NCBI RefSeq assembly: GCF_018860345.1
Contig: NZ_JAHKPJ010000013.1
Span: 705 to 58,174 of the forward strand
Direction of reading: 5' to 3'
From: Psychrosphaera sp. F3M07
GTDB taxonomy: Bacteria > Pseudomonadota > Gammaproteobacteria > Enterobacterales > Alteromonadaceae
DNA length: 57,470 nt
The notes beneath the pieces are model-generated. The model searched no databases. It saw nothing but the letters and a program-made list of their open reading frames with translations, and was not told where the DNA came from. The position numbers and the translations under genes are program-made. Positions 10,854 through 19,042 of the stretch are shown in pieces (positions within the stretch are counted from its first letter, which is position 1; every line of letters begins with the position of its first letter).

Positions 10854-10866
10854 TTTCCCCATTTTT
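10841..10866 (+). terminator. Terminator overlapping the DUF4404 stop
   Basis: AATGGGGA (10841-10848) pairs with TCCCCATT (10856-10863) with a seven-base loop that contains the TGA stop. A short TTT tract follows the stem. Confidence 0.8.
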
Positions 10867-10993
10867 AATTATCAGTTGTCTAGATAATAGGCAGTTAATG
10901 AATAAAAACGATCTTTCTCCTGTACTGCCCTTTAATTCTGTCATATCGTCCATATCTCTTTTTGTAGCAATATATAGATAGCATTAAGTAGTT

Positions 10994-11197
10994 ATGGACT
11001 TTTCTGCCTTAAATAAATCTGCCGCAAATTCTTTCAACCAACAAAAATCTTTAATTAAAAAGGTTTTGGCTGGTAAAAAAGTTAAGTGTAATAACTGTAA
11101 TACGTTAATAAGCGTACATACGGGTGCAGATAGTGTAATGATAAAGTGTGAAAAAGATTGCACAGACATAAAGCTTGATGCTGAATTACTTAAATAA
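10994..11197 (+). CDS. Small four-cysteine protein
   Basis: A 67-residue basic protein I do not recognise. It has VKCNNCNTL near residue 32 and KCEKDC near residue 52, giving a CxxC-x17-CxxxC spacing that could bind zinc like a small ribbon. The rest is Lys-rich, with no signal peptide. The start is the only ATG before the cysteines, and its ribosome site is weak. It precedes sapC by 47 bases on the same strand and may share its transcript. Confidence 0.6.
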   Translation: MDFSALNKSAANSFNQQKSLIKKVLAGKKVKCNNCNTLISVHTGADSVMIKCEKDCTDIKLDAELLK

Positions 11198-11244
11198 AAA
11201 TTTGAGTCAGGAAAACTGACCAGGAACACATTGGAGAATAAAAT

Positions 11245-11973
11245 ATGGCCGTTAACTTTCAGGCTTTACATAAAGAAACGCATAATAAGATCAAAGTAAA
11301 ACCAGTTCAATCTGTAGAAGATTTAGCAACACAACACGCATTAGGTGTTGTTGTACAAGAGTTTGCTTTAGCGGGTAATCAATACCCAATTGTATTTGTT
11401 AAAGAAAAAGATAAAGAAACATTTTTCCCAGTTGCTATTTTAGGTCTTGAGCCACAAACAAACTTGTTTGTTAGTGCAGACAACAAATGGGAAGGTATGT
11501 ACATGCCAGCTCGTTATACTCACAAGCCATTCTCAGTGATCCCTAGTAAAGAAGATGCTAACTTGTTTGGTATCGCTATTAATATGGACAGCGAAATCGT
11601 TTCTGAAGAAGAAGGCCAAGCGCTTTTCAAAGAAGACGGTGAAGAAACAGAATACTTAGCAAGCCGTAAAAAGTCGTTAATCTCTTATGTTGAACATGAG
11701 CAAATTACCAAAGCGTTTATTGAAGAGCTAACTAAGTTTGACCTTCTACATGCTCAAAACATTAATGTTAAAGTGGGTGAGCAAGAGTTTAACTTAAATG
11801 GTTTGTTTATCGTTGATGAGAAAAAACTATCTGCACTTTCTGACGAAGATTTCTTAAGCTTACGTAAACGTGGTTTCTTAGGTCCTATCTACGCTCATTT
11901 AGGTTCTATGCACCAAGTAAATAACTTGATTCAAAAACAAGCTGCTAGAACAAAAGCCGCTGAAACTAAATAA
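11245..11973 (+). CDS. SapC family protein
   Basis: A 242-residue protein of the SapC family (PF07277), named after a Campylobacter S-layer secretion gene. Its real role in marine gammaproteobacteria is unclear, and it is often found near TonB-dependent receptors. FALAGNQYPIVFVK, FPVAILGLE and YMPARYTHKPFSV are typical family blocks. There is no signal peptide. The start follows a GGAG site. It ends at a strong bidirectional terminator. Confidence 0.82.
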   Translation: MAVNFQALHKETHNKIKVKPVQSVEDLATQHALGVVVQEFALAGNQYPIVFVKEKDKETFFPVAILGLEPQTNLFVSADNKWEGMYMPARYTHKPFSVIPSKEDANLFGIAINMDSEIVSEEEGQALFKEDGEETEYLASRKKSLISYVEHEQITKAFIEELTKFDLLHAQNINVKVGEQEFNLNGLFIVDEKKLSALSDEDFLSLRKRGFLGPIYAHLGSMHQVNNLIQKQAARTKAAETK

Positions 11974-12003
11974 GTTTATATTTCTTTATTAAGAAAGAAA
12001 CAT

Positions 12004-12045
12004 AAAAAAACCTCATTTTAGAATTTCTAATATGAGGTTTTTTTT
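12004..12045. terminator. Bidirectional terminator between sapC and the barrel gene
   Basis: Seven A residues, ACCTCAT and an inner TTAGA pair with TCTAA, ATGAGGT and a run of T, with one internal mismatch and an ATT loop. A/T tracts on both sides allow it to stop transcription from sapC and from the convergent gene at 12071. Confidence 0.92.
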
Positions 12046-12070
12046 GATTTAAATTTTATTCAGTAACTGG

Positions 12071-12937
12071 TTAGAAATAACTACCAAATAATATGTTCCA
12101 CTCAGTGAACGTAAAGTGCTGAGACGCTTTGTCAGCGGTGAATTTGGTGGTTCTGATATCTTGCATATCAATGTAACCAAATTTTAATTCTGAACGGAAA
12201 AATAGTTTGTTATAGCTAAACTCTATGCCCGCTTTTACATGTGTGCCCCAACCAGCAAAGTGAAACTGATCGTGACGATCGTTACCAAGAATAGTTGCAT
12301 TGGTTCTAGGTAACATACCACCGACACCAGCCCCTAAAATTCTAGAAATGCGGAAGCTCGGCGTTACGGCATGTAATTCGTCAAAGCGATTCAGTTCGAT
12401 ATTGATATAGTTCAAGCCGTCAGTATGTTCAAAAGCTAATAACGTTGGTACACCAAGTTTGTGATCATCGTTTGGTTCACCTCGGTTTCCTAAATAAACG
12501 CCTTCATTGTTATAGGTGCCGTCATGAATACTACCAACATTGATGTAACCGTCTATTTGGGCTGTTTGCTCTTGATCCATAACGTATTTCATATGGTCTA
12601 CACCAAAAGAAATCGCATAATGATCAGCAATAAAATAACCAACTTTAAAGTTAGTTTGAGGCAAAGTCATACCAAGTGGATTTAGGTAAGGGTGAATACC
12701 AACCGCAGACGGTCGGTCTGATGCTGTCATATCATTAATAGTAAAGTCGTAATTCTCACCTCTAAAATGAACGTCAGATTTTGAGTAATACCCACGATTC
12801 CAACCCCAGAACGCATAAAATGACCCTTTTTCATGAATACCGACTTCTTTTTCTTCGGCGATAAGGTTGGTTGACATAGTCATACCCAAAACAATAAGAC
12901 TTATACTAGAAAAAACTTTAAACACATTAAACTCCAC
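12071..12937 (-). CDS. Outer-membrane beta-barrel protein of unknown function
   Basis: A 288-residue exported protein. A signal peptide of about 27 residues ends at STNLIA before EEKEV. The mature part alternates polar and aromatic residues in short strands and ends in NILFGSYF, with a terminal Phe as in beta-barrel substrates of the Bam machinery. FYAFWGWNRGYYSKSDVHF near the N-terminus is striking, and His is abundant (for example FGVDHMKYV and GNDRHDQFHF). I do not recognise the family. It is divergent from the siderophore receptor across a 448-base gap with a Fur box, so iron control is possible. Confidence 0.7.
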   Translation of the reverse strand: MEFNVFKVFSSISLIVLGMTMSTNLIAEEKEVGIHEKGSFYAFWGWNRGYYSKSDVHFRGENYDFTINDMTASDRPSAVGIHPYLNPLGMTLPQTNFKVGYFIADHYAISFGVDHMKYVMDQEQTAQIDGYINVGSIHDGTYNNEGVYLGNRGEPNDDHKLGVPTLLAFEHTDGLNYINIELNRFDELHAVTPSFRISRILGAGVGGMLPRTNATILGNDRHDQFHFAGWGTHVKAGIEFSYNKLFFRSELKFGYIDMQDIRTTKFTADKASQHFTFTEWNILFGSYF

Positions 12938-13385
12938 TTAATTTTAAAAGTTTAAAATTAACGTTAAATAGCAACATTAAAATTAGGTGCGCATGCTAAC
13001 TTATTTTGAGAAAAGTGGATATAGGGTATTTACTCGAAATTGTTTAAAAATGTATCTATTTTTCTTCGTAAGATTTAATCATTAATAGCTTGCCTACGTT
13101 TTACCCCCATAATTTTTTACAATCTTCGTTTTAATTGCCCTCAATTGCAGAGCTGAAGGCAAAAGTATTTCACTTTCATAAACGGCAATCCTACATACAC
13201 AGAGCCTTTGTTGTTATTAACCCACAATTATTTTAAGGGGGTTACCAAATAAGAATGATAAAAATAGAGTAATTGTTCAAATTTCAATCGTTTAGTTATT
13301 AATGATAATGATTCTCATTTACTTGTTGTATTTTATTCATTACTCTTAACAAAAGTCATAACAACTTAACTTGGAAATTCGAATC
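12938..13385. other. Divergent intergenic region with Fur box
   Basis: About 448 bases between the barrel gene and the siderophore receptor. It contains the Fur box at 13304-13322 and a GGGGG-containing tract near 13240. I see no reading frame worth calling and no strong hairpin. Confidence 0.6.
13304..13322 (+). promoter_or_regulatory. Fur box
   Basis: GATAATGATTCTCATTTAC matches 15 of 19 positions of the Fur consensus and lies 63 bases before the receptor ATG. This predicts repression by iron-loaded Fur. Confidence 0.85.
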
Positions 13386-15725
13386 ATGGATCACAACAAA
13401 TCAAATCCAAAACGAGCACTTGGTGCTCAAGCTGTTGCAGCCGCTCTTGCTATCACTAGCCCATTTTTATATGCAGAACAAGCTAATAGCAGTGATGTAG
13501 AAAAGGCATGTGCTGATAAAAATGATGTTAAATGCGAAATTAACCAAACTGAAGAAGCGATGGAAAAAATTCGCGTTCATGGCGTAAGAAGCTCAGTTTA
13601 TTTAAGTGATGAGTCTGGCGATGTTCGTCGTATCGCTGCATTAGTTGATACGCCTCAGGTTATTACTGTTCTAACACAAGACCAAATTTTAGAAGCGGGT
13701 AAAACTGACCTTAAAGATATTTTGTCAGCGCAAGCTGGTGTTACTTTAGGTACGGGTGAAAATGGTAATGCATTTGGTGACCGTTACATCATTCGTGGTC
13801 ACGAAGCGCGTAGTGACGTATTTGTTGATGGATTACGTGATCCAGGTATGAGTACTCGTGAAAGTTTTGCTACAGAACGAGTTGAGATCACTAAAGGTCC
13901 TAGTTCAACGTTTGCTGGACGTGGTTCATCAGGTGGTGCAGTAAACAGTGTTACTAAAAAAGCCTCTGTTGCTTATAACCTAGGGCGTGTAGAAGCCGGC
14001 TTAGGTACGGATGATTACTCACGTGTAACGTTAGATTACAACTTGCCGCTTTCTGATATCGCCGCGGTACGTATTAATGCATTAACTTCTGGTAAAGATA
14101 AACCTGGCCGTGAAGGCATATCGAGCGACAGAGATGGTTTACAGTTGTCTGGTGTTTATTTACCAACACAAAAACTGTCTTTCACTGCTGATGGCTATTA
14201 TTTAGACGCTAAAGATGTATCTGACTTAGGCAGCTACTTTAACCGAGATACACGTAAACCTTTTGCAGATATCCCGGTTTATGCACAGGATTCAGATTTC
14301 TTATCTTCTGAAGTAAAAACATTTACTTTAAGAACAGAATACGAAGTAAGCGATAATGTTACGGTTTATAACGCAACACGTATTGGTGAAACTGAAAATG
14401 GTTACATTACAACAGGCGCAAGTGGTACAACTAGAGCGGATTCAGACCCATTTGCACCAGGTGTTGCGACAATCAGCTTAAGTACACACCAAGGTAATCA
14501 AAATGTTGAGTACATGAGTTCTCAGTTTAATTTATTCTGGAATACAGAATTATTAGGCTTACAAAACAACTTTGTATTTGGTGCTGAGTTTACTGATGAG
14601 AATGTAAGTAACGGTGTTTACGACATTGAAAGTAACAACCCAACTAACTGTGTAACCAGTGGCCGTCGTGGTGATGCTCCAAACTACTGTATTATCGATG
14701 GCAACGGTGATGTTGTAAGTAATATTGGCCAGTTAATGGGTAGAACTTATGTTGATGATTATGACGACGCGGTTATGAACATCGAGACCGTTTCTATTTA
14801 CATGATGGATACAGTTAAATTAAATCCACAACTAGACCTTTATTATGGTGCTCGTGTAGACAGTTTTGATTATAGCAATGACACACAAAGACAGGGAACT
14901 GTTACCGCGTACGAATACTCAGATACTATGTACAACGGCAACATTGGTTTAATTTATGATCTGTCGGAAGATGTTAATGTTTATGCAAACTACAGTACTG
15001 CAACAAACATTAATGGTGGTGAGTCAGATTTAGGTGCAAGTTGTGGTTATGGTGGTGTTTGTGGTTCGGTTGATCAAGTTCCAGATTCGGATCCTGAACG
15101 TGTAGAAAATATTGAACTTGGCACTAAGTTTATGGCGTTTGATGATAAGTTTATGTTCACTGCTTCTGTATTCCAAATCACCAAGAGTGACGTTATGGAA
15201 AGTGTTGGTGACGATGACTATGCAACATTAGGCACGCTAAACACGGGTGAAAATAAAGTTAAAGGTATTGAAGTTGGTTTTGTTGGTGATATTACCGAAC
15301 AATTAAGTGTTCAATTCTCTGCAACGGCTATGGATTCAGAAGTAACAGAGTCAATAAACGAGACTAGCATTGGCTTAGCATTGAGTAACTTTGCTGAAAA
15401 CAGTGTTTATTTACAACTAAGATATGAAATTAACGACAAGTTTGTAGTCGGTGGCGATTATGCTTATCAAAGTGAAATGTATGCCGGTCAGCCAGATACC
15501 GCGGCTGGTTACGATTTTACTAACAACCAGTACAGCATTGTCGTACCTGATTACCAAGTTGTTAACTTATTTGCTAACTATTATGCAACTGATGCGTTAA
15601 CGTTTAGATTAAATATTGGCAATGCCTTTGATGAAACATATTATACTGCCGCATATCGCAGTGGTGCATTTATGTATTTAGGTAATGCAGCGAGTACTAA
15701 ACTAACCGCAACTTACGAGTTTTAA
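13386..15725 (+). CDS. TonB-dependent siderophore receptor, Fiu-like
   Basis: A 779-residue outer-membrane ferric-siderophore receptor. The signal peptide covers about residues 1-30 (ending at FLYA). A plug domain follows with IRVHGVRSS, DTPQVITVLTQDQI and YIIRGHEARSDVFVDGLRD, then a 22-strand barrel ending in KLTATYEF. The plug features and the downstream PiuC/YbiX-type hydroxylase suggest a catecholate receptor like Fiu or PiuA. I start at the ATG at 13386, with GGA about ten bases upstream; a TTG at 13371 is in frame. The Fur box at 13304 predicts induction in low iron. TonB energy could come from the operon at 35197. Confidence 0.93.
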   Translation: MDHNKSNPKRALGAQAVAAALAITSPFLYAEQANSSDVEKACADKNDVKCEINQTEEAMEKIRVHGVRSSVYLSDESGDVRRIAALVDTPQVITVLTQDQILEAGKTDLKDILSAQAGVTLGTGENGNAFGDRYIIRGHEARSDVFVDGLRDPGMSTRESFATERVEITKGPSSTFAGRGSSGGAVNSVTKKASVAYNLGRVEAGLGTDDYSRVTLDYNLPLSDIAAVRINALTSGKDKPGREGISSDRDGLQLSGVYLPTQKLSFTADGYYLDAKDVSDLGSYFNRDTRKPFADIPVYAQDSDFLSSEVKTFTLRTEYEVSDNVTVYNATRIGETENGYITTGASGTTRADSDPFAPGVATISLSTHQGNQNVEYMSSQFNLFWNTELLGLQNNFVFGAEFTDENVSNGVYDIESNNPTNCVTSGRRGDAPNYCIIDGNGDVVSNIGQLMGRTYVDDYDDAVMNIETVSIYMMDTVKLNPQLDLYYGARVDSFDYSNDTQRQGTVTAYEYSDTMYNGNIGLIYDLSEDVNVYANYSTATNINGGESDLGASCGYGGVCGSVDQVPDSDPERVENIELGTKFMAFDDKFMFTASVFQITKSDVMESVGDDDYATLGTLNTGENKVKGIEVGFVGDITEQLSVQFSATAMDSEVTESINETSIGLALSNFAENSVYLQLRYEINDKFVVGGDYAYQSEMYAGQPDTAAGYDFTNNQYSIVVPDYQVVNLFANYYATDALTFRLNIGNAFDETYYTAAYRSGAFMYLGNAASTKLTATYEF

Positions 15726-15740
15726 CGATAGAGAGACAGC

Positions 15741-16424
15741 ATGATTGTTATTGAACCTTTAATTTCTGCCCAAGACGTTAGCTACTTTCGTCAACAGTTA
15801 TCTGAATTGCCTTGGCAAGATGGAACTAATACTGCAATGGGCATGGCGTCATCGGTGAAAAATAACAATCAAGCTGATAGTTCTGATGCCAAAGTTCGCC
15901 AACTCTCAAATGAGTTGTTGGCGAAACTTGGTCAACATCCCACATTAATTTCTGCGGCGCTACCGCATAAAATATTCCCACCTGTTTTTAACCTGTACAG
16001 CGAAAGCCAAGAATATGGGTACCATGTAGATGCCGCCATTATGCGAATTCCTGGTACACAAGAAGTATTACGCAGTGATATTTCAATGACTGTATTTTTG
16101 AATGATCCTAACGAGTATGAAGGTGGTGAACTTGTTATTTCCACTGAATTTGGCGAACAACAAGTTAAATTGCCAGCAGGGCATGCGGTTGTTTATCCGT
16201 CGAGCAGCTTACACAAAGTGAATGCGGTTACTTCAGGTCAACGTGTTGCAGCCATTACGTGGATGCAAAGTATGATAGCGGATACCAGTTTAAGACAAAC
16301 CTTGTACCAATTAGATCGTAGTATCCAAAACCTAATTGCAGATGATAAAACCAGTCGAGCAGAATTAGATCGTTTACATAACGTTTATCACAATTTAATC
16401 CGCCAGTTCTCTCAACTAGGATAA
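15741..16424 (+). CDS. piuC: PKHD-type Fe(II)/2-oxoglutarate hydroxylase
   Basis: A 227-residue dioxygenase of the PiuC/YbiX family. The iron triad is His95 and Asp97 in YGYHVDAAI and His158 in SSLHKV; 2-oxoglutarate is bound by Arg168 in TSGQRVAAITW. The length matches E. coli YbiX (225). The family is regularly paired with Fiu/PiuA-type receptors, as here 15 bases after one, so both are under the Fur box. The substrate is not established in the family. Confidence 0.93.
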   Translation: MIVIEPLISAQDVSYFRQQLSELPWQDGTNTAMGMASSVKNNNQADSSDAKVRQLSNELLAKLGQHPTLISAALPHKIFPPVFNLYSESQEYGYHVDAAIMRIPGTQEVLRSDISMTVFLNDPNEYEGGELVISTEFGEQQVKLPAGHAVVYPSSSLHKVNAVTSGQRVAAITWMQSMIADTSLRQTLYQLDRSIQNLIADDKTSRAELDRLHNVYHNLIRQFSQLG

Positions 16425-16553
16425 AGCTAAGCGTTAGTCAAATAAGCTTGAGTTATAAAGGTTAATAAACAATTTTGTGCGTATTTCCGATAAAGTTGCG
16501 TATGATAAGTTAGTGTTATTATTCAAACTTTTGTTAACTAGGATTTAGTGGCT

Positions 16554-17516
16554 ATGCACTCGCACTCTTCTCATGACGGTCATCACCATCATCACGATCA
16601 TAGTGATCAATCTTCAACCCAAATAGCTTGGGCATTTTTTCTCAACTTCACCTTTACTATAATTGAGTTTATTGGCGGTTATCTTACTAACAGTACTGCT
16701 ATTATGGCCGATGCTGTGCATGACTTAGGTGATACGTTATCCATAGGTAGTGCTTGGCTGTTAAATAAATTAGGTAATAAAAAAGCTAATGAATCATACA
16801 GTTATGGTTTTAAACGTTTTTCTTTACTGGGGGCTTTATTAAATGGCGTGATCTTAATCATAGGTTCTACTTGGGTATTGATTGAATCTGTATCTCGGTT
16901 GTTTGATCCTCAAATGCCAATGGCTGAAGGCATGTTCTTTTTAGCGTTGTTAGGTATTTCCGTGAACGGTTATGCAGCATATCGATTAAGCAGCGGTAAA
17001 TCATTAAACGAAAAAATGCTGAATTGGCATTTAATCGAAGATGTTCTTGGATGGGTTGCCGTTTTAATTGTTTCTGTGGTGTTGATGTTTGTTGAGTGGC
17101 CGTTATTAGATCCTATTTTATCTATCGCGTTTACCCTGTTTATTTTGTTTAATGTGGTTAAGTATTTACGCAGTACTTTTACGTTATTTTTTCAAGCCAC
17201 GCCTGATCAAAAGCTACTTAATGATATTCAAAAGGAACTAACTCGTGATGAATTAGTTGTGAATACACATCATCTGCATTTATGGTCGTTAGATGGTGAA
17301 CAACACGTATTAACGGCTCACTTAGAATTATCACAAATGGTTGAGGCCAATAAACTGTTTACTTTAAAACAAGAGATTGCGGCTAATCTTGCACCATTTA
17401 ACTTGGCGCATACCACTATAGAGTTCGAGTTCCCTGATGAGCAATGCAGAGATGAAATGGTAAGTGACTCAGAACACGAACACCACGAGCATGAGCATCA
17501 TTCACACAGTCATTAA
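16554..17516 (+). CDS. Cation diffusion facilitator, zinc-type exporter
   Basis: A 320-residue inner-membrane antiporter that exports divalent cations from the cytoplasm. It has six membrane segments, a His-rich N-terminus (GHHHHHDHSD), and a His-rich C-terminus of five residues from HSHSH. HxxxD motifs in TM2 (HDLGD) and TM5 (HLIED) are the zinc-type A site of ZitB-like CDF proteins. The ATG at 16554 is chosen; GTG at 16548 lies only four bases from the AGGA site and cannot be excluded. A perfect 28-bp palindrome overlaps the stop codon. Confidence 0.92.
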   Translation: MHSHSSHDGHHHHHDHSDQSSTQIAWAFFLNFTFTIIEFIGGYLTNSTAIMADAVHDLGDTLSIGSAWLLNKLGNKKANESYSYGFKRFSLLGALLNGVILIIGSTWVLIESVSRLFDPQMPMAEGMFFLALLGISVNGYAAYRLSSGKSLNEKMLNWHLIEDVLGWVAVLIVSVVLMFVEWPLLDPILSIAFTLFILFNVVKYLRSTFTLFFQATPDQKLLNDIQKELTRDELVVNTHHLHLWSLDGEQHVLTAHLELSQMVEANKLFTLKQEIAANLAPFNLAHTTIEFEFPDEQCRDEMVSDSEHEHHEHEHHSHSH

Positions 17517-17528
17517 TGACTGTGTGAA
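17501..17528. repeat. Perfect 28-bp palindrome at the CDF stop
   Basis: Arms TTCACACAGTCATT and AATGACTGTGTGAA abut with no spacer. The palindrome covers the last codons and stop of the CDF gene and lies 40 bases from the end of the convergent EamA gene. No T-run follows on either side. Confidence 0.85.
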
Positions 17529-17567
17529 GGCTCATTTGATTGACAAGAAGAGACTAGCCTGTGTGTT

Positions 17568-18524
17568 TTATTGTTTATCAACAGGGGCGGCCATTTGTTC
17601 CAATGGCTGAATTTTCACTTTCCGATTACCGCCCAATTCAGAATATAACATCGCAGTAATGATCAAGCCTGCGCCCAACCAACCTTGTACTCCCAAATGC
17701 TCAGACAATATAAAGTAAGCTGAAACGTGTGCAAAAATAGGCTCTAAAGCAAATACCAAGGCTATTTTGTGTGGCTCTATCAAACGTTGACTCGAGGTTT
17801 GCACCCAATAAGCAAAGGCACTAGATAACACTCCAGAATACACTATGGCAGCAATAACTCTAGGTTCTGATATTTGTTGCCAGATGCTAGCGTACTGTTC
17901 ATATCGTCCAATACTATTTTCAACAAACGCGGTAAAAATACAATACACGGCCACTGCGCCTAATTGAACAATGCTAAAACGTATTACAGGGAATTGATGG
18001 CTGTATTTAGCCATAAAAGAAATATGCACGGCGTAACAAGTGGCACCAAGAGCAACCAGAATATCACCTTTATTGATAGTGAGATTATCGCCTATGGTTA
18101 AAAAGTATAAACCGGATGTCGCTAGAACGACAGAGACCCAAACCTCAAATCCAACTTTGTTTCGATATAACAAATAGCCAATAAGTGGAACCAAAGGCAC
18201 ACATAAACCAGTGATAAACCCTGTATTTGAAACGCTAGTGTAATTAAGTCCTTCGGTTTGCAAAGTAAAACCTAAAAACAATAATGAACCTAAGCCAAAT
18301 CCGGATTTAAATAAACGAGTACGTTGATAGTTCTCGGTAGGCGATTTTTTCCCAGTGATAAACCAAAGTGGTAATAATACTAAAGCAGCCAGACTGAATC
18401 TAAATGCATTAAAAACACTGGTAGGCATAATATTGATAGCATCATCAATAACAACAAAACCTAAACCCCAAATGGCATTTACTGCCACTAACGCCCAAAA
18501 GGCCATTCTTTTAGTTTGTATCAA
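17568..18524 (-). CDS. EamA/DMT family transporter
   Basis: A 318-residue inner-membrane protein with about ten membrane segments in two EamA repeats (about residues 10-140 and 150-295), as in the drug/metabolite transporter superfamily. The substrate cannot be read from sequence. The N-terminus MAFWALVAVNAIWGLGFVVI is typical. The annotated start is TTG at 18524 behind an AAGAGA site; the ATG at 18506 is an alternative that loses only six residues. It separates the CDF gene from the RND pump on the opposite strand and need not be part of metal resistance. Confidence 0.88.
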   Translation of the reverse strand: MIQTKRMAFWALVAVNAIWGLGFVVIDDAINIMPTSVFNAFRFSLAALVLLPLWFITGKKSPTENYQRTRLFKSGFGLGSLLFLGFTLQTEGLNYTSVSNTGFITGLCVPLVPLIGYLLYRNKVGFEVWVSVVLATSGLYFLTIGDNLTINKGDILVALGATCYAVHISFMAKYSHQFPVIRFSIVQLGAVAVYCIFTAFVENSIGRYEQYASIWQQISEPRVIAAIVYSGVLSSAFAYWVQTSSQRLIEPHKIALVFALEPIFAHVSAYFILSEHLGVQGWLGAGLIITAMLYSELGGNRKVKIQPLEQMAAPVDKQ

Positions 18525-18633
18525 TGTGGTGTTCTCTTAAAAAATATACTTCGATAATGCTGATAAGCTTTGACCCTAATTAGGATATTTGAAATACTGA
18601 GGTCAGATCTTAAATCAGCTTTGGTAGTTTATC

Positions 18634-18981
18634 TTGTTCGACAAGTTTGTTGTTAGCATAATTTTAGTTATTTCGATTGTAATACAATCGTTTACGGCTA
18701 TTGCTGCGCCAAGCAATGATCATCAACTTGATATACAGCATATTCAAAGTGAACATAATCATAGTGATGATTTACAGTTAAAAAATAGCAGTGTGATACA
18801 ACAAGAACATAATATATCCGACTGTCATCATTGTGGGCATTGCACTGGTACTCATTTGTCTTGGATATTAGTGAAAAGTGTCATAACGCCAATTTCAGCC
18901 GTTAATATTCAATTTATCCCATATCAAAATTCAGCTTATAGCGAAGTTTTCGAAGCTTCCTTTAGACCACCTAGATCTTAA
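18634..18981 (+). CDS. Small exported Cys/His-rich protein
   Basis: A 115-residue protein with an N-terminal hydrophobic segment (about residues 5-24, ending TAIAAP), a His-rich stretch (HIQSEHNHSDD) and a CHHCGHCTGTH cluster near residue 64. This is probably periplasmic and metal-binding. It precedes the CzcB/CzcA genes by 61 bases and resembles small accessory proteins (CzcI-type) found before such pumps, but I cannot name the family. The start is TTG at 18634 with GGTAG upstream; an in-frame stop at 18625 excludes a longer form. Confidence 0.68.
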   Translation: MFDKFVVSIILVISIVIQSFTAIAAPSNDHQLDIQHIQSEHNHSDDLQLKNSSVIQQEHNISDCHHCGHCTGTHLSWILVKSVITPISAVNIQFIPYQNSAYSEVFEASFRPPRS

Positions 18982-18999
18982 TTTATTTATCAAATACTT

Positions 19000-19013
19000 G
19001 AGCCTTTTGGCTC
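19000..19013 (+). repeat. Small hairpin before czcB
   Basis: GAGCC (19000-19004) pairs with GGCTC (19009-19013) around TTTT in the gap between the Cys/His protein and the czcB-like gene. It is too short to call a terminator. Confidence 0.35.
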
Positions 19014-19042
19014 GCCATTAAAATAAATAATTAAGAGATTTT

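Noticed and set aside
18570-18600. MerR-type promoter (TTGACC, 19-base gap, TACTGA) before the Cys/His protein
   Set aside because: The -10 is poor and the only dyad (CCTAATTAGG) is not centred in the spacer as MerR sites require.
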